From contig NZ_CP087203.1 in the NCBI RefSeq assembly GCF_026016325.1, forward strand, positions 5,642,001 to 5,706,000: 64,000 bases of DNA, given 5' to 3'. Made by a program: the position numbers and the translations under genes. The notes beneath the pieces were generated by a model that was given only the letters and a program-made list of their open reading frames with translations, was not told the DNA's origin and ran no database searches. The stretch comes from Pseudomonas sp. B21-056. GTDB taxonomy: Bacteria; Pseudomonadota; Gammaproteobacteria; Pseudomonadales; Pseudomonadaceae. Positions 49,400-59,219 of the stretch are shown here, one piece after another. The first letter of the stretch is position 1. Every line of letters starts with the position of its first letter.

Positions 49400-49488
49400 T
49401 GTGGGAGCGAGCCTGCTCGCGATAGCGGTGTGTCAGCTTGCATCTATGTGATGGTTAAATCGCTATCGCGAGCAAGCTCGCTCCCACA
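49400..49488. repeat. Type A REP inverted pair
   Basis: TGTGGGAGCGAGCCTGCTCG at 49400 and its inverse (with CAAGC in place of CAGGC) ending at 49488, between uvrA and the convergent ferritin gene, just behind the uvrA terminator. Confidence 0.92.
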
Positions 49489-49496
49489 ATTCGCGG

Positions 49497-49961
49497 TCAG
49501 AACTGCGACTGCAGGTAATTTTCCAACCCGATCAACTTGATCAGACCCAGCTGCTTCTCAAGCCAGTAGGTATGGTCTTCCTCAGTGTCATTAAGCTGAA
49601 CACGCAGGATTTCGCGGGTGACATAGTCGTTGTGCTGCTCGCAAAGCTCGATACCCTTGCACAATGCAGCCCGGACTTTGTATTCCAGGCGCAGGTCGGC
49701 AGCGAGCATGTCGGGCACGGTGGTTCCGATGTCCAGGTCGTCCGGGCGCATGCGCGGCGTACCTTCGAGCATCAGGATCCGACGCATCAACGCATCGGCA
49801 TGCTGTGCCTCTTCTTCCATCTCATGGTTGATACGTTCGTAGAGCTCGGTAAAACCCCAATCCTCGTACATCCGCGAATGGATGAAATATTGATCACGGG
49901 CTGCCAGTTCACCTGTCAGCAGCGTGTTGAGGTAATCGATTACGTCCGGGTGACCTTGCAT
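49497..49961 (-). CDS. ftnA: Bacterial ferritin FtnA (formerly BfrA), lacking the heme-ligand Met
   Basis: Iron-storage protein of 154 residues starting [20 protein letters not shown]. Ferroxidase ligands are present: Glu18, Glu51 and His54 in EEEAQHAD, a Glu near 94 and Glu127/His130 in TEEDHTYW. The heme-binding Met52 of bacterioferritins is Ala52 here, so it should not bind heme as Bfr does. It corresponds to PA4235, which was renamed FtnA for this reason. It lies 158 bp after katA in the same direction, separated by the katA terminator, an order that links iron storage to peroxide defence. Confidence 0.94.
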   Translation of the reverse strand: MQGHPDVIDYLNTLLTGELAARDQYFIHSRMYEDWGFTELYERINHEMEEEAQHADALMRRILMLEGTPRMRPDDLDIGTTVPDMLAADLRLEYKVRAALCKGIELCEQHNDYVTREILRVQLNDTEEDHTYWLEKQLGLIKLIGLENYLQSQF

Positions 49962-50080
49962 CGCCCTACATCTCCACAAGCTTTGAAAGGCTCTAGTTTG
50001 AACCAAGCTGACCGCGAGGTCACTGCTCTATCGCAATAAAAGCGAAGAAAATCCGAGAAAGCGAGGGTAAATAACGCAAA

Positions 50081-50102
50081 AACCGCCCTAATGAGGGCGG
50101 TT
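50081..50102 (-). terminator. Rho-independent terminator of katA
   Basis: Stem AACCGCCCT (50081-50089) with AGGGCGGTT (50094-50102) and loop AATG; followed on the minus strand by TTTTT, 18 bp after the katA stop. Confidence 0.92.
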
Positions 50103-50119
50103 CTGCTTCTCGTTTAGAC

Positions 50120-51568
50120 TTAGTTAAGCTGTACGCCCAGCGCCTTTGCGATACCTTCTCCATAAGCGTCGTCCGCTTTGAAGAAATGCTGCAGTTGGCG
50201 ATCGACCACATCCGCCGACACACCGCCCATGGCACCGGCGATGTTGCTGATCAGCAGGGCCTTCTGCTCGCTGTTCATCAGGCGGAACAGCGCACCGGCG
50301 TGGCTGTAGTAATCAGTGTCTTCCCGGTGATCGTACCGATCCGCCGCCCCGCTAAGGGCCAGGGCCGGCTCCGCGTAATGCGGGGCCTGCTTCGGCGCCT
50401 CGACATAGCTGTTGGGCTCGTAGTTTGGTGCCGCCCCGCCATTGCTGCCGAACGCCATGGCGCCATCACGCTGATAGGTATTGACCGGACTGCGTGGCGC
50501 ATTCACCGGCAATTGCTGGTGATTGGTGCCAACACGGTAGCGATGGGCATCGGCGTAGGCGAATACACGACCTTGCAGCATGCGATCCGGCGACAGGCCA
50601 ACGCCTGGCACCATGTTGCTCGGCCCGAACGCCGCCTGTTCCACTTCGGCAAAGTAGTTCAGCGGGTTGCGGTTGAGTTCGAGCTCTCCGACTTCAATCA
50701 ACGGAAACTCTTTCTGCGACCAGGTCTTGGTCACGTCGAACGGATTCTCGTAATGAGCGGCGGCCTGGGCTTCGGTCATGATCTGGATGCACACGCTCCA
50801 TTTCGGGAAGTCACCGCGCTCAATGGCCTCGAACAGGTCGCGCTGGGCGTAGTCCGGGTCAGTGCCCGCGAGACGCGCTGCCTCAGCGGGCGCCAGGTTC
50901 TTGATGCCCTGCTTGGTCTTGTAGTGCCACTTCACCCAATGACGCTCGCCCTGAGCGTTGAGCAGGCTGTAGGTGTGACTGCCGAAGCCGTGCATGTGAC
51001 GGTAGCCGTCAGGGATACCGCGATCAGAGAACAGAATGGTGATCTGGTGCAACGCCTCTGGCGAATGGGACCAGAAATCCCACATTGCCTGGGCGCTTTT
51101 CAGGTTGCTTTGTGGCAGACGTTTCTGGGTATGGATGAAGTCCGGAAATTTCAGTGGATCGCGAATGAAGAATACCGGCGTGTTATTGCCGACGATGTCC
51201 CAGTTGCCTTCCTCGGTATAGAACTTCAGGGCAAAACCACGGGGATCGCGCTCGGTGTCGGCAGAACCCCGTTCGCCGCCCACGGTGGAAAACCGCAGGA
51301 ACGTTGGCGTCTGCTTGCCGATCGATTCGAACAGCTTGGCGCTGGTGTACTGAGTGATGTCCCGGGTTACGGTGAATGTGCCGTAGGCGCCCGACCCTTT
51401 GGCGTGGACACGGCGTTCAGGAATGTTCTCGCGGTTGAAGTGAGCAAGTTTCTCGATGAGATGGAAATCGTCGAGCAGCAGCGGACCACGTGGGCCGGCG
51501 GAGCGAGAATTCTGGTTATCGGCGACAGGAGCGCCGCTTGCGGTCGTAAGCGTTTTGGTCTGGCTCAT
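50120..51568 (-). CDS. katA: Monofunctional heme catalase KatA
   Basis: Decomposes hydrogen peroxide; 482 residues, a small-subunit clade 3 catalase. The active-site His55 is in [20 protein letters not shown], the distal Asn in [14 protein letters not shown] (about 128), and the proximal heme Tyr in [14 protein letters not shown] (about 338). The ATG at 51568 has GAGGAAG nine bases upstream; a TTG two codons earlier is less likely. Upstream lie a weak OxyR-like half-site and the rplQ terminator. The order bfrA(ftnA)-katA-rplQ matches PA4235-PA4237. Confidence 0.97.
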   Translation of the reverse strand: MSQTKTLTTASGAPVADNQNSRSAGPRGPLLLDDFHLIEKLAHFNRENIPERRVHAKGSGAYGTFTVTRDITQYTSAKLFESIGKQTPTFLRFSTVGGERGSADTERDPRGFALKFYTEEGNWDIVGNNTPVFFIRDPLKFPDFIHTQKRLPQSNLKSAQAMWDFWSHSPEALHQITILFSDRGIPDGYRHMHGFGSHTYSLLNAQGERHWVKWHYKTKQGIKNLAPAEAARLAGTDPDYAQRDLFEAIERGDFPKWSVCIQIMTEAQAAAHYENPFDVTKTWSQKEFPLIEVGELELNRNPLNYFAEVEQAAFGPSNMVPGVGLSPDRMLQGRVFAYADAHRYRVGTNHQQLPVNAPRSPVNTYQRDGAMAFGSNGGAAPNYEPNSYVEAPKQAPHYAEPALALSGAADRYDHREDTDYYSHAGALFRLMNSEQKALLISNIAGAMGGVSADVVDRQLQHFFKADDAYGEGIAKALGVQLN

Positions 51569-51672
51569 GCTCAATCTTCCTCGGTCGGTCTTCGAACTGC
51601 CGGCTAATCGGCTGGAAAGGAGTATTGAGCATATTAATGACAGTATCCAAATTCATTAAATCATGGACGTCG

Positions 51673-51687
51673 ATAGTCATTATCTAA
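51673..51687 (-). promoter_or_regulatory. OxyR-like half-site upstream of katA (weak)
   Basis: ATAG-N7-CTAA (51673-51687) resembles one ATAG-N7-CTAT half of an OxyR site, about 105 bp before katA. The next expected half-site matches poorly, so this is a weak candidate resting mainly on the known OxyR control of pseudomonad catalases. Confidence 0.27.
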
Positions 51688-51749
51688 CGTTGCCTTGTTG
51701 CCAATAGCGAAGCCAGGCGCAACGGCTCTTTCGCTTTTTCAACAGGCAC

Positions 51750-51778
51750 AAAAAACCGGGCACTTGGCCCGGTTTTTT
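51750..51778 (-). terminator. Rho-independent terminator ending the ribosomal alpha operon
   Basis: Perfect 12-bp stem AAAAAACCGGGC (51750-51761) with GCCCGGTTTTTT (51767-51778) and a five-base loop, 13 bp after the rplQ stop; A/T tracts make it effective in both directions. Confidence 0.95.
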
Positions 51779-51791
51779 GTTTATTGCCGTC

Positions 51792-52178
51792 TTACTCAGC
51801 GGATACAGCTTCACCGCCGGTAGCACGATCAACCAACTCGACGTACGCCATAGGCGCGTTGTCGCCAGCGCGGAAACCGCACTTGAGGATGCGCAGGTAG
51901 CCACCCTCACGGGTAGCGTAACGCTTGCCCAGGTCGTTGAAGAGCTTACCAACGATAGCTTTCGAACGAGTACGGTCGAAAGCCAGGCGGCGGTTAGCCA
52001 GGCTGTCTGTCTTGGCCAGAGTGATCAGCGGCTCAGCAACGCGACGCAGTTCTTTGGCTTTCGGCAGTGTAGTTTTGATCAGCTCGTGCTCGAACAGCGA
52101 CACCGCCATGTTCTGGAACATGGCCTTGCGGTGCGAGCTGGTGCGGCTCAGGTGACGACCACTTTTACGATGACGCAT
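51792..52178 (-). CDS. rplQ: 50S ribosomal protein L17
   Basis: Large-subunit protein at the peptide exit tunnel. The protein has 128 residues, typical length, starting [20 protein letters not shown]. The middle [21 protein letters not shown] and C-terminal [24 protein letters not shown] are conserved. Last gene of the alpha operon, 42 bp after rpoA, followed by a strong terminator. Confidence 0.99.
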   Translation of the reverse strand: MRHRKSGRHLSRTSSHRKAMFQNMAVSLFEHELIKTTLPKAKELRRVAEPLITLAKTDSLANRRLAFDRTRSKAIVGKLFNDLGKRYATREGGYLRILKCGFRAGDNAPMAYVELVDRATGGEAVSAE

Positions 52179-52220
52179 GGTTCATTCCTTACCAAACACA
52201 ACGTTCGGTGATTACGACGA

Positions 52221-53222
52221 TCAGGCAGTCGCCTTGTCGTCCTTCTTAAGACTTGCAGGCGGCCAGTTGTCGAGGCGCATGCCGAGGGACAGACCGCGGG
52301 AGGCCAGAACGTCCTTGATTTCAGTCAAGGATTTCTTGCCAAGGTTCGGAGTCTTCAACAGCTCTACTTCGGTGCGCTGAATCAGGTCGCCGATGTAGTA
52401 GATGTTTTCCGCCTTAAGGCAGTTAGCCGAACGTACAGTCAGTTCCAGATCGTCAACCGGGCGAAGCAGGATCGGATCGATCTCGTCTTCCTGCTCGACA
52501 ACCACTGGCTCACTGTCACCCTTGAGGTCGACGAACGCAGCCAACTGCTGTTGCAGGATGGTTGCAGCGCGGCGGATAGCCTCTTCAGGATCCAGGGTAC
52601 CGTTGGTTTCCAGATCAATAACCAGCTTGTCCAGGTTGGTACGCTGCTCGACACGGGCGTTTTCCACCACGTATGCGATACGGCGAACCGGGCTGAACGA
52701 AGAGTCAAGCTGCAAGCGACCGATGCTGCGGCTTTCGTCTTCATCGCTCTGACGCGAGTCTGCCGGTTCATAACCACGACCACGAGCTACGGTGAGCTTC
52801 ATGTTCAGGGCGCCGTTAGACGCCAGGTTAGCGATTACGTGATCGGGGTTAACGATCTCGACATCATGATCCAGCTGAATATCGGCAGCGGTAACCACCC
52901 CCGAACCCTTCTTCGACAAGGTCAGCGTAACTTCGTCACGACCGTGCAGCTTGATAGCCAGACCTTTAAGGTTCAACAGGATTTCAATGACATCTTCCTG
53001 TACGCCTTCGATGGCGCTGTACTCGTGGAGTACACCGTCAATCTCGGCCTCGACTACTGCACAGCCGGGCATTGAGGACAACAGGATGCGGCGCAGCGCG
53101 TTGCCCAGGGTGTGGCCGAAACCACGCTCGAGAGGCTCGAGAGTGATCTTGGCGCGGGTTGGACTGACAACCTGCACATCAATATGGCGGGGTGTCAGGA
53201 ACTCATTTACCGAAATCTGCAT
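52221..53222 (-). CDS. rpoA: DNA-directed RNA polymerase alpha subunit
   Basis: Alpha subunit (333 residues) that assembles RNA polymerase and contacts activators. The N-terminal dimerisation domain (1-235) has [30 protein letters not shown] (in part). The C-terminal domain (about 250-333) has [19 protein letters not shown] and [19 protein letters not shown], carrying the UP-element and activator surface. 22 bp after rpsD. The stop is followed by rplQ. Confidence 0.99.
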   Translation of the reverse strand: MQISVNEFLTPRHIDVQVVSPTRAKITLEPLERGFGHTLGNALRRILLSSMPGCAVVEAEIDGVLHEYSAIEGVQEDVIEILLNLKGLAIKLHGRDEVTLTLSKKGSGVVTAADIQLDHDVEIVNPDHVIANLASNGALNMKLTVARGRGYEPADSRQSDEDESRSIGRLQLDSSFSPVRRIAYVVENARVEQRTNLDKLVIDLETNGTLDPEEAIRRAATILQQQLAAFVDLKGDSEPVVVEQEDEIDPILLRPVDDLELTVRSANCLKAENIYYIGDLIQRTEVELLKTPNLGKKSLTEIKDVLASRGLSLGMRLDNWPPASLKKDDKATA

Positions 53223-53244
53223 GGATGCACCTATTTTCTAGCCC

Positions 53245-53865
53245 TTACTTGGAGTAGAGCTCGACAATCAGGCTTTCGTTGATGTCGGCGGACAGATCAC
53301 TGCGAGCTGGAACGTTCTTGAAAACGCCCGACTTCTTCTCAGTGTCTACTTCTACCCATTCTACGCGGCCACGTTGGGCACACAGATCGAGAGCTTGGAC
53401 AATGCGAAGTTGGTTCTTTGCTTTCTCGCGAACAGCAACCACGTCACCAGCACGAACCTGGTAGGACGGAACGTTTACGGTCTGACCGTTAACGCTGATC
53501 GACTTGTGCGATACCAGCTGACGGGATTCGGCACGAGTAGAACCGAAACCCATACGGTATACAACGTTGTCCAGACGGCATTCGAGCAGTTGCAACAGGT
53601 TTTCGCCGGTTGCGCCTTTCTTGCCAGCAGCTTCTTTGTAGTAGCCGCTGAATTGACGCTCGAGAACGCCGTAGATACGACGGACCTTCTGCTTTTCACG
53701 CAGTTGGGTGCCGTAATCGGACTGGCGACCGCGGCGTTGGCCGTGGATACCAGGTGCTGCTTCGATGTTGCACTTCGATTCGATCGCGCGCACGCCGCTC
53801 TTCAGGAAGAGATCGGTGCCTTCGCGACGAGCGAGTTTGCATTTTGGACCAATGTAACGAGCCAT
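53245..53865 (-). CDS. rpsD: 30S ribosomal protein S4
   Basis: Primary 16S-binding assembly protein of 206 residues, also the usual translational repressor of the alpha operon in E. coli. It begins [20 protein letters not shown]. The S4 RNA-binding domain (about 95-160) includes [20 protein letters not shown] and [16 protein letters not shown]. No CxxC zinc motif is present (C-minus form, with a single early Cys). 18 bp after rpsK. Confidence 0.99.
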   Translation of the reverse strand: MARYIGPKCKLARREGTDLFLKSGVRAIESKCNIEAAPGIHGQRRGRQSDYGTQLREKQKVRRIYGVLERQFSGYYKEAAGKKGATGENLLQLLECRLDNVVYRMGFGSTRAESRQLVSHKSISVNGQTVNVPSYQVRAGDVVAVREKAKNQLRIVQALDLCAQRGRVEWVEVDTEKKSGVFKNVPARSDLSADINESLIVELYSK

Positions 53866-53883
53866 TCTTTACAATCTCCTGGA

Positions 53884-54273
53884 TTACACGCGGCGCTTCT
53901 TCGGCGGACGGCACCCGTTGTGCGGGATTGGCGTCACGTCGGTGATGCTGGCGATCTTGTAGCCACAGCCGTTCAAAGCACGAACTGCGGATTCACGACC
54001 TGGACCTGGACCCTTGACGTTGACGTCGAGGTTTTTCAGGCCGTATTCCAGCGCAGCTTGACCAGCACGCTCAGCAGCTACTTGAGCAGCGAACGGGGTG
54101 GACTTGCGGGAACCGCGGAAACCCGAACCACCGGAGGTAGCCCAGGAAAGAGCGTTACCTTGACGGTCGGTAATGGTCACGATGGTGTTGTTAAAAGAAG
54201 CATGGATGTGGGCGATGCCATCAACCACTGTCTTTTTAACTTTTTTACGAGGACGAGCAGCAGGTTTTGCCAT
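53884..54273 (-). CDS. rpsK: 30S ribosomal protein S11
   Basis: Platform protein of 129 residues. The basic N-terminus [14 protein letters not shown] leads to the conserved [21 protein letters not shown] and the C-terminal [17 protein letters not shown]. Second gene of the alpha operon, 30 bp after rpsM. Confidence 0.99.
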   Translation of the reverse strand: MAKPAARPRKKVKKTVVDGIAHIHASFNNTIVTITDRQGNALSWATSGGSGFRGSRKSTPFAAQVAAERAGQAALEYGLKNLDVNVKGPGPGRESAVRALNGCGYKIASITDVTPIPHNGCRPPKKRRV

Positions 54274-54303
54274 GATTAAATTCCTGTCGATTCGCTGGGG
54301 CGA

Positions 54304-54660
54304 TTACTTGCGGATCGGCTTACGCGGACCTTTACGGGTACGCGCGTTGGTCTTGGTACGCTGACCGCGTACTGGCAGACCACGACGATGACGCAGACCG
54401 CGATAGCAACCGAGGTCCATCAAGCGCTTGATTTTCATGTTGACTTCGCGACGCAGGTCACCTTCAGTGGTGAACTTCGCCACTTCGCCACGCAGCTGTT
54501 CAATCTGCTCGTCGCTCAGATCTTTGATCTTTGCCGCTGGGTTGACCCCAGCCACCGCACAAATTTTCTGTGCAGTAGTGCGACCAACACCATAGATGTA
54601 GGTCAGCGAGATAACAGTATGCTTGTTATCTGGAATGTTGACGCCTGCAATACGGGCCAT
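54304..54660 (-). CDS. rpsM: 30S ribosomal protein S13
   Basis: Head protein of 118 residues contacting the P-site tRNA and bridging to L5. Starts [21 protein letters not shown] and ends in the basic tail [17 protein letters not shown]. First gene of the alpha operon; a near-consensus promoter lies 60-88 bp upstream. Confidence 0.99.
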   Translation of the reverse strand: MARIAGVNIPDNKHTVISLTYIYGVGRTTAQKICAVAGVNPAAKIKDLSDEQIEQLRGEVAKFTTEGDLRREVNMKIKRLMDLGCYRGLRHRRGLPVRGQRTKTNARTRKGPRKPIRK

Positions 54661-54719
54661 TCAGTGGGACTCCAATTGACAGCTACCTACGCCCCGGAAG
54701 CCAAGAAATAGGGCGCGAG

Positions 54720-54772
54720 ATAATATCGCTGTAATAACAAATAATCAACCCGGCAGCGCACTAGCTGCCGGG
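54720..54772 (-). promoter_or_regulatory. Alpha-operon promoter abutting a strong hairpin
   Basis: On the minus strand, stem CCCGGCAGC/GCTGCCGGG (54749-54772, six-base loop) is followed at once by -35 TTGATT (54743-54748), a 17-bp spacer and -10 TATTAT (54720-54725). The start would be near 54713, giving a 53-base leader before rpsM. The hairpin plus its T-rich tail may also partly terminate spc transcripts. The leader contains complementary CGCGCCC and GGGGCG stretches that could form a control structure for S4. Confidence 0.7.
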
Positions 54773-54790
54773 CTTAAAGCACAATCACAC

Positions 54791-54907
54791 TCAGCCTTGG
54801 CGCTGTTTGTGACGCGGTTCCGCGCTGCAAATTACTCGAACAACACCTTCGCGGCGAATAATCTTGCAGTTACGGCACAGCTTTTTCACCGATGCACGAA
54901 CTTTCAT
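54791..54907 (-). CDS. rpmJ: 50S ribosomal protein L36, zinc (C-plus) form
   Basis: A 38-residue protein, too short for most gene finders: it starts [20 protein letters not shown] and ends [11 protein letters not shown]. The zinc ligands Cys11, Cys14, Cys27 and His33 are all present, so this is the zinc-binding form; pseudomonads often hold a zinc-free copy under Zur control elsewhere. Last gene of the spc operon, 30 bp after secY. Confidence 0.98.
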
Positions 54908-54937
54908 CACCAACTCCTCGAACCTTATGGACGCTAC

Positions 54938-56266
54938 TCAGCGCAGCATGCCGCTGCCGTAGCCCTTCAGGTTGGCTTTCTTCATCAGGGATTCGTACTG
55001 GTGCGAAACGAGGTGCGATTGTACTTGGGACATGAAGTCCATCACAACCACGACCACGATCAGCAACGAGGTCCCGCCAAGGTAGAACGGTACGTTTGCT
55101 GCAACCACCAGGAACTGGGGCAGCAGGCAGACGGCCGTCATGTAAAGAGCACCGAACATGGTCAAGCGAGTCAGAACGCCATCAATGTAGCGCGCAGACT
55201 GCTCACCTGGACGGATGCCCGGAATAAAGGCACCGGACTTCTTCAGGTTTTCCGCTACGTCTTTCGGATTGAACATCAACGCCGTATAGAAGAAGCAGAA
55301 GAAAATAATCCCTGCACTAAACAGCAGAATATTCAACGGCTGACCAGGAGCGATCGACTGCGAGATGTCCTGCAACCAGCCCATACCTTCAGACTGGCCG
55401 AACCAGGCACCCAACGAAGCCGGGAACAGCAAGATGCTGCTCGCGAAAATAGCCGGGATAACACCGGCCATGTTCACCTTCAACGGCAAGTGGCTGGTCT
55501 GCGCAGCAAACACCTTGCGGCCTTGCTGACGCTTGGCGTAGTGAACAGCAATACGACGCTGACCACGCTCAATGAACACCACGAAACCGATAATCGCTAC
55601 TGCCAGCAAACCGATGGCAACCAGGGCGAAAATATTGATATCACCCTGACGCGCAGACTCGAAAGACTGCCCGATCGCTCTCGGAAGACCGGCGACGATA
55701 CCTGCGAAGATCAACATCGAGATACCGTTGCCAACACCACGCTCAGTAATCTGCTCACCCAGCCACATCATGAACATCGCGCCTGCCACAAATGTGGTAA
55801 CCGCGACGAAATAGAAGCTCAGGTCAGCAGTGAACGAAACGCCCTGCCCTGCCAGGCCAATGGACATGCCAATGGCCTGGACGAGAGCGAGTACGACAGT
55901 GCCGTAGCGGGTGTACTGGCTGATCTTGCGACGGCCAGCTTCACCTTCCTTCTTCAACTGCTCCAGCTGCGGGCTGACGGCCGTCATCAGTTGCATGATG
56001 ATCGATGCCGAAATGTACGGCATGATCCCCAGTGCAAAGATGCTCATCCGCTCCAGCGCGCCGCCGGAAAACATGTTGAACAAGCTAAGAATGGTCCCCT
56101 CATTCTGTCGAAACAGGTCTGCGAGTCGGTCCGGGTTGATACCTGGAACCGGGATGTGTGCGCCTATTCGGTAGACGATAATCGCCAGGAACAGAAAACG
56201 CAGACGAGCCCAGAGTTCAGACATACCGCCTTTGCCGAGCGCAGAGAGAGCACCTTGCTTAGCCAT
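54938..56266 (-). CDS. secY: Protein translocase subunit SecY
   Basis: Channel subunit of the Sec translocon, 442 residues and ten transmembrane helices. Conserved elements are [21 protein letters not shown] (helix 1 region), the plug/pore stretch after [20 protein letters not shown], cytoplasmic loop [20 protein letters not shown] and the C-terminal loop [13 protein letters not shown]. It begins directly after the rplO stop, inside the spc operon as usual. Confidence 0.99.
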   Translation of the reverse strand: MAKQGALSALGKGGMSELWARLRFLFLAIIVYRIGAHIPVPGINPDRLADLFRQNEGTILSLFNMFSGGALERMSIFALGIMPYISASIIMQLMTAVSPQLEQLKKEGEAGRRKISQYTRYGTVVLALVQAIGMSIGLAGQGVSFTADLSFYFVAVTTFVAGAMFMMWLGEQITERGVGNGISMLIFAGIVAGLPRAIGQSFESARQGDINIFALVAIGLLAVAIIGFVVFIERGQRRIAVHYAKRQQGRKVFAAQTSHLPLKVNMAGVIPAIFASSILLFPASLGAWFGQSEGMGWLQDISQSIAPGQPLNILLFSAGIIFFCFFYTALMFNPKDVAENLKKSGAFIPGIRPGEQSARYIDGVLTRLTMFGALYMTAVCLLPQFLVVAANVPFYLGGTSLLIVVVVVMDFMSQVQSHLVSHQYESLMKKANLKGYGSGMLR

Positions 56267-56704
56267 TTATTCCTCGAACTTGCCGCCAGCTGCTTCGATA
56301 GCCGCACGCGCACCTTTGGTGGCGCCGATTCCCTTTCCGATGGTGACAGCACGAGCAACTTCGCCCGACAGCATGATTTTCACACGCTGTACGTTCTGGT
56401 TGATCACGTTGGCATCCTTCAGGGACTGCACGGTGACGATGTCGCCGTCCACTTTAGCCAGCTCGGACAGACGCACTTCTGCGCGGTCCATGGCCTTCAG
56501 GGAAACGAAACCGAACTTCGGCAGGCGACGATGCAGCGGCTGTTGACCGCCTTCAAAGCCTGGAGCAATAGTGCCACCGGAGCGGGAGGTCTGACCTTTG
56601 TGGCCACGGCCACCGGTCTTGCCCAAACCACTACCGATACCACGGCCCGGACGATGCTTTTCGCGACGGGAACCCGGCGCTGGACTCAGATCATTGAGTT
56701 TCAT
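56267..56704 (-). CDS. rplO: 50S ribosomal protein L15
   Basis: Large-subunit assembly protein of 145 residues. Glycine/arginine-rich N-terminal half ([37 protein letters not shown]) and C-terminal [20 protein letters not shown]. Starts three bases after the rpmD stop and abuts secY. Confidence 0.99.
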   Translation of the reverse strand: MKLNDLSPAPGSRREKHRPGRGIGSGLGKTGGRGHKGQTSRSGGTIAPGFEGGQQPLHRRLPKFGFVSLKAMDRAEVRLSELAKVDGDIVTVQSLKDANVINQNVQRVKIMLSGEVARAVTIGKGIGATKGARAAIEAAGGKFEE

Positions 56705-56707
56705 CGA

Positions 56708-56884
56708 TTAACCCTCGACACGCAGCATGTAGTAAGCCTTGTTGATCATCCCGCGATTCTCGGGAGTATCCTGGACTTCTACAGTGTGACCGATGCGACG
56801 CAGACCCAGACCCTTAACGCACAGTTTGTGGTTAGGGATGCGGCCGGTCATGCTTTTGATCAGCGTAACTTTTACGGTAGCCAT
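56708..56884 (-). CDS. rpmD: 50S ribosomal protein L30
   Basis: A 58-residue protein, short enough to be missed by length filters: starts [20 protein letters not shown] and ends [13 protein letters not shown], with central [20 protein letters not shown]. It lies between rpsE (two-base gap) and rplO in the standard spc order. Confidence 0.98.
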
Positions 56885-56886
56885 GA

Positions 56887-57387
56887 TCAGAAGATCTCCT
56901 TGACGCTTTTGCCACGCTTGGCGGCAATGGATTCAGGAGACTGCATTGCCTTCAAACCCTTGAAAGTGGCGTGAACCACGTTTACAGGGTTAGTCGAGCC
57001 GTAGCACTTGGCCAGAACGTTCTGAACGCCAGCAACTTCGAGGACAGCACGCATAGCGCCGCCAGCGATGATACCGGTACCTTCAGAAGCAGGCTGCATG
57101 TACACCTTCGAAGCGCCATGGGCGGACTTCATTGCGTACTGCAGGGTGGTGCCGTTCAGATCAACCTGGATCATGTTGCGGCGAGCAGCTTCCATTGCCT
57201 TCTGGATCGCAGCAGGCACTTCACGCGACTTGCCACGGCCGAAGCCAACACGGCCCTTACCATCACCCACCACGGTCAGCGCGGTGAAAGTGAAGATACG
57301 GCCGCCTTTAACGGTTTTGGCTACGCGGTTAACTTGAACCAGCTTCTCGATGTAGCCTTCGTCGCGCTTTTGGTCGTTATTTGACAT
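56887..57387 (-). CDS. rpsE: 30S ribosomal protein S5
   Basis: Accuracy-determining small-subunit protein of 166 residues. The double-stranded RNA-binding N-terminal domain has [20 protein letters not shown] and [17 protein letters not shown]; the C-terminal domain has [19 protein letters not shown]. Three bases after the rplR stop. Confidence 0.99.
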
Positions 57388-57390
57388 AAC

Positions 57391-57741
57391 TTAGAACTCC
57401 AGCCCAGCTTCACGAGCAGCATCAGCCAGCGCCTTGACGCGGCCGTGGTACTTGAAGCCAGAGCGGTCGAAAGCCACCTGCGAGACGCCAGCGGCTTTAG
57501 CACGCGTAGCGACCAGCTGGCCAACCTTAGTGGCCGCGTCGATGTTGCCGGTGGCACCATCACGCAGTTCTTTATCCAAAGTCGAGGCACTTGCCAGGAC
57601 CTTGTTGCCGTCGGCCGAAATGACCTGGGCGTAGATGTGCTGCGAAGAGCGGAACACGCAGAGACGCACGACTTCGAGTTCGTGCATTTTCAGGCGTGCT
57701 TTGCGAGCGCGACGCAGTCGAGTAACTTTTTTGTCGGTCAT
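57391..57741 (-). CDS. rplR: 50S ribosomal protein L18
   Basis: 5S rRNA-binding protein of 116 residues. Starts [20 protein letters not shown], with [19 protein letters not shown] and the C-terminal [20 protein letters not shown] motif. 10 bp after rplF. Confidence 0.99.
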   Translation of the reverse strand: MTDKKVTRLRRARKARLKMHELEVVRLCVFRSSQHIYAQVISADGNKVLASASTLDKELRDGATGNIDAATKVGQLVATRAKAAGVSQVAFDRSGFKYHGRVKALADAAREAGLEF

Positions 57742-57751
57742 TTGCTATGCC

Positions 57752-58285
57752 CTACTTCTTCTTGGCTTCTTTACGACGGACGACTTCGTCCGCGTAGCGC
57801 ACACCTTTGCCTTTGTACGGCTCTGGTGGACGGAAGTCGCGGATCTCGGCGGCCACTTGACCTACCAGCTGCTTGTCGATGCCCTTGATCAGGATATCGG
57901 TCTGGCTAGGAGTCTCAGCGGTGATGCCTTCCGGCAGTTCGTAATCCACTGGGTGCGAGAAGCCAAGAGCCAGGTTCAGAACCGAGCCTTTTGCTTGCGC
58001 TTTGTAACCAACACCGACCAGCTGGAGCTTGCGCTCGAAGCCTTGGCTTACGCCTTGGACCATGTTGTTTACCAACGCACGAGTGGTACCAGCCATTGCG
58101 CGAGTCTGTTGATCGCCATTGCGAGCAGCGAAACGCAGCTCACCGGCTTCTTCAACGATCTCAACGGACGAATGGATGTTCAGTTCAAGAGTACCCTTGG
58201 CACCCTTCACCGAAAGCTGTTGGCCTGCGAATTTGACTTCGACACCGGCTGGCAGCTTAACGGGGTTCTTAGCGACGCGAGACAT
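57752..58285 (-). CDS. rplF: 50S ribosomal protein L6
   Basis: Large-subunit protein near the factor-binding site, 177 residues with two related domains. Starts [20 protein letters not shown]; the second domain carries [20 protein letters not shown] and the signature [20 protein letters not shown]. 12 bp after rpsH. Confidence 0.99.
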   Translation of the reverse strand: MSRVAKNPVKLPAGVEVKFAGQQLSVKGAKGTLELNIHSSVEIVEEAGELRFAARNGDQQTRAMAGTTRALVNNMVQGVSQGFERKLQLVGVGYKAQAKGSVLNLALGFSHPVDYELPEGITAETPSQTDILIKGIDKQLVGQVAAEIRDFRPPEPYKGKGVRYADEVVRRKEAKKK

Positions 58286-58297
58286 GCTTATCCCCCC

Positions 58298-58690
58298 TTA
58301 GAACACAGTGCAAAGAACTTCGCCGCCGACACCGGCAGCGCGCGCAGCACGATCAGTCATCACACCCTTGTTGGTGGAGACGATAGACACGCCCAGACCG
58401 CCGCGAACTTTCGGCAGATCCTCGACGGACTTGTACTGACGCAGGCCTGGACGGCTAACGCGCTTCACTTCCTCGATGACCGGACGGCCTTCGAAGTATT
58501 TCAGCTCGATGGACAGCAGAGGCTTGATTTCGCTGCTGATCTGATAACCCGCAATGTAACCTTCGTCCTTCAGGACTTTGGCAACAGCTACCTTCAAAGT
58601 AGAAGATGGCATGCTTACGACGGACTTTTCAGCCATCTGGGCATTACGGATACGAGTTAGCATGTCCGCTAACGGGTCCTGCATACTCAT
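58298..58690 (-). CDS. rpsH: 30S ribosomal protein S8
   Basis: 16S central-domain assembly protein of 130 residues, the translational repressor of the spc operon in E. coli. Starts [20 protein letters not shown] and ends [22 protein letters not shown] (in part). AGGAG lies ten bases upstream of the ATG. Unlike in E. coli it is separated from rpsN by 210 bp that hold a promoter and hairpins. Confidence 0.99.
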   Translation of the reverse strand: MSMQDPLADMLTRIRNAQMAEKSVVSMPSSTLKVAVAKVLKDEGYIAGYQISSEIKPLLSIELKYFEGRPVIEEVKRVSRPGLRQYKSVEDLPKVRGGLGVSIVSTNKGVMTDRAARAAGVGGEVLCTVF

Positions 58691-58711
58691 GGGCTAGACG
58701 CTCCTAATACA

Positions 58712-58837
58712 CAAAAAATTAGCCTTTCGGCTAGTACGTGTCGCCGAGTGCAACCGCGCAATAAAAACACGGGCTCAGGCGAGCCGGGTATTCTAGACAC
58801 ACCCCAGAAATGAATCAAGCCCCAAAAGGGGCTTGAT
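58712..58837 (-). promoter_or_regulatory. Internal promoter, hairpin and U-tailed stem-loop between rpsN and rpsH
   Basis: Reading the minus strand: a perfect 10-bp hairpin ATCAAGCCCC-TTTT-GGGGCTTGAT (58837-58814) whose right end forms -35 TTGATT (58818-58813); 17-bp spacer; -10 TAGAAT (58795-58790). A start near 58783 would give a leader ending in stem TAGCC-GAAA-GGCTA (58733-58720) followed by ATTTTTT (to 58713), just before the rpsH ribosome-binding site. The stem is only 5 bp, so it may be a weak terminator or attenuator. The transcript before it would be about 70 nt. Confidence 0.62.
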
Positions 58838-58900
58838 CCAGATTCAAGGCCACCGGCGGTCAGGATCCTGGGATCCCGAACGCCGAGGCTTTGACAGTGC

Positions 58901-59206
58901 TTACCAGCTGGCTTTAACCAGACCTGGAACGTCACCACGCATTGCAGCTTGGCGCAGCATGTTACGGCCGAGGCCGAACTTGCGGTATACGCCGTGCGGA
59001 CGACCAGTCAGGCGGCAGCGGTTACGCATGCGCGAGGCGCTTGCGTCACGAGGCTGCTTCTGCAGTGCTACGGTAGCTTCCCAACGTGCTTCTGGACTTG
59101 CGTTCAGATCAACGATGATAGCTTTCAGCGCTGCACGCTTGGTGGCGTACTTGGCAACGGTGAGCTGACGCTTCAGCTCACGGTTCTTCATGCTCTTCTT
59201 GGCCAT
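58901..59206 (-). CDS. rpsN: 30S ribosomal protein S14
   Basis: Head protein of 101 residues, the long zinc-free (C-minus) form: no CxxC motif is present. Starts [20 protein letters not shown] and ends [13 protein letters not shown]. The ATG at 59206 is 13 bp after rplE; the longer frame to 59272 overlaps rplE and is rejected. Confidence 0.99.
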   Translation of the reverse strand: MAKKSMKNRELKRQLTVAKYATKRAALKAIIVDLNASPEARWEATVALQKQPRDASASRMRNRCRLTGRPHGVYRKFGLGRNMLRQAAMRGDVPGLVKASW

Positions 59207-59219
59207 TTTCCTACTCCAA

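Noticed and set aside
51588..51690. Full tetrameric OxyR site at katA
   Set aside because: Only one half-site is convincing; the next expected repeats match at one or two of four positions.
54661..54713. S4-binding pseudoknot like the E. coli alpha leader
   Set aside because: Some complementary bases exist, but the leader is short and I cannot fold the known pseudoknot with confidence.
54797..56974. A 725-codon plus-strand frame across secY, rplO and rpmD
   Set aside because: Antisense to four well-defined ribosomal-operon genes; His/Gln/Thr-rich artefact.
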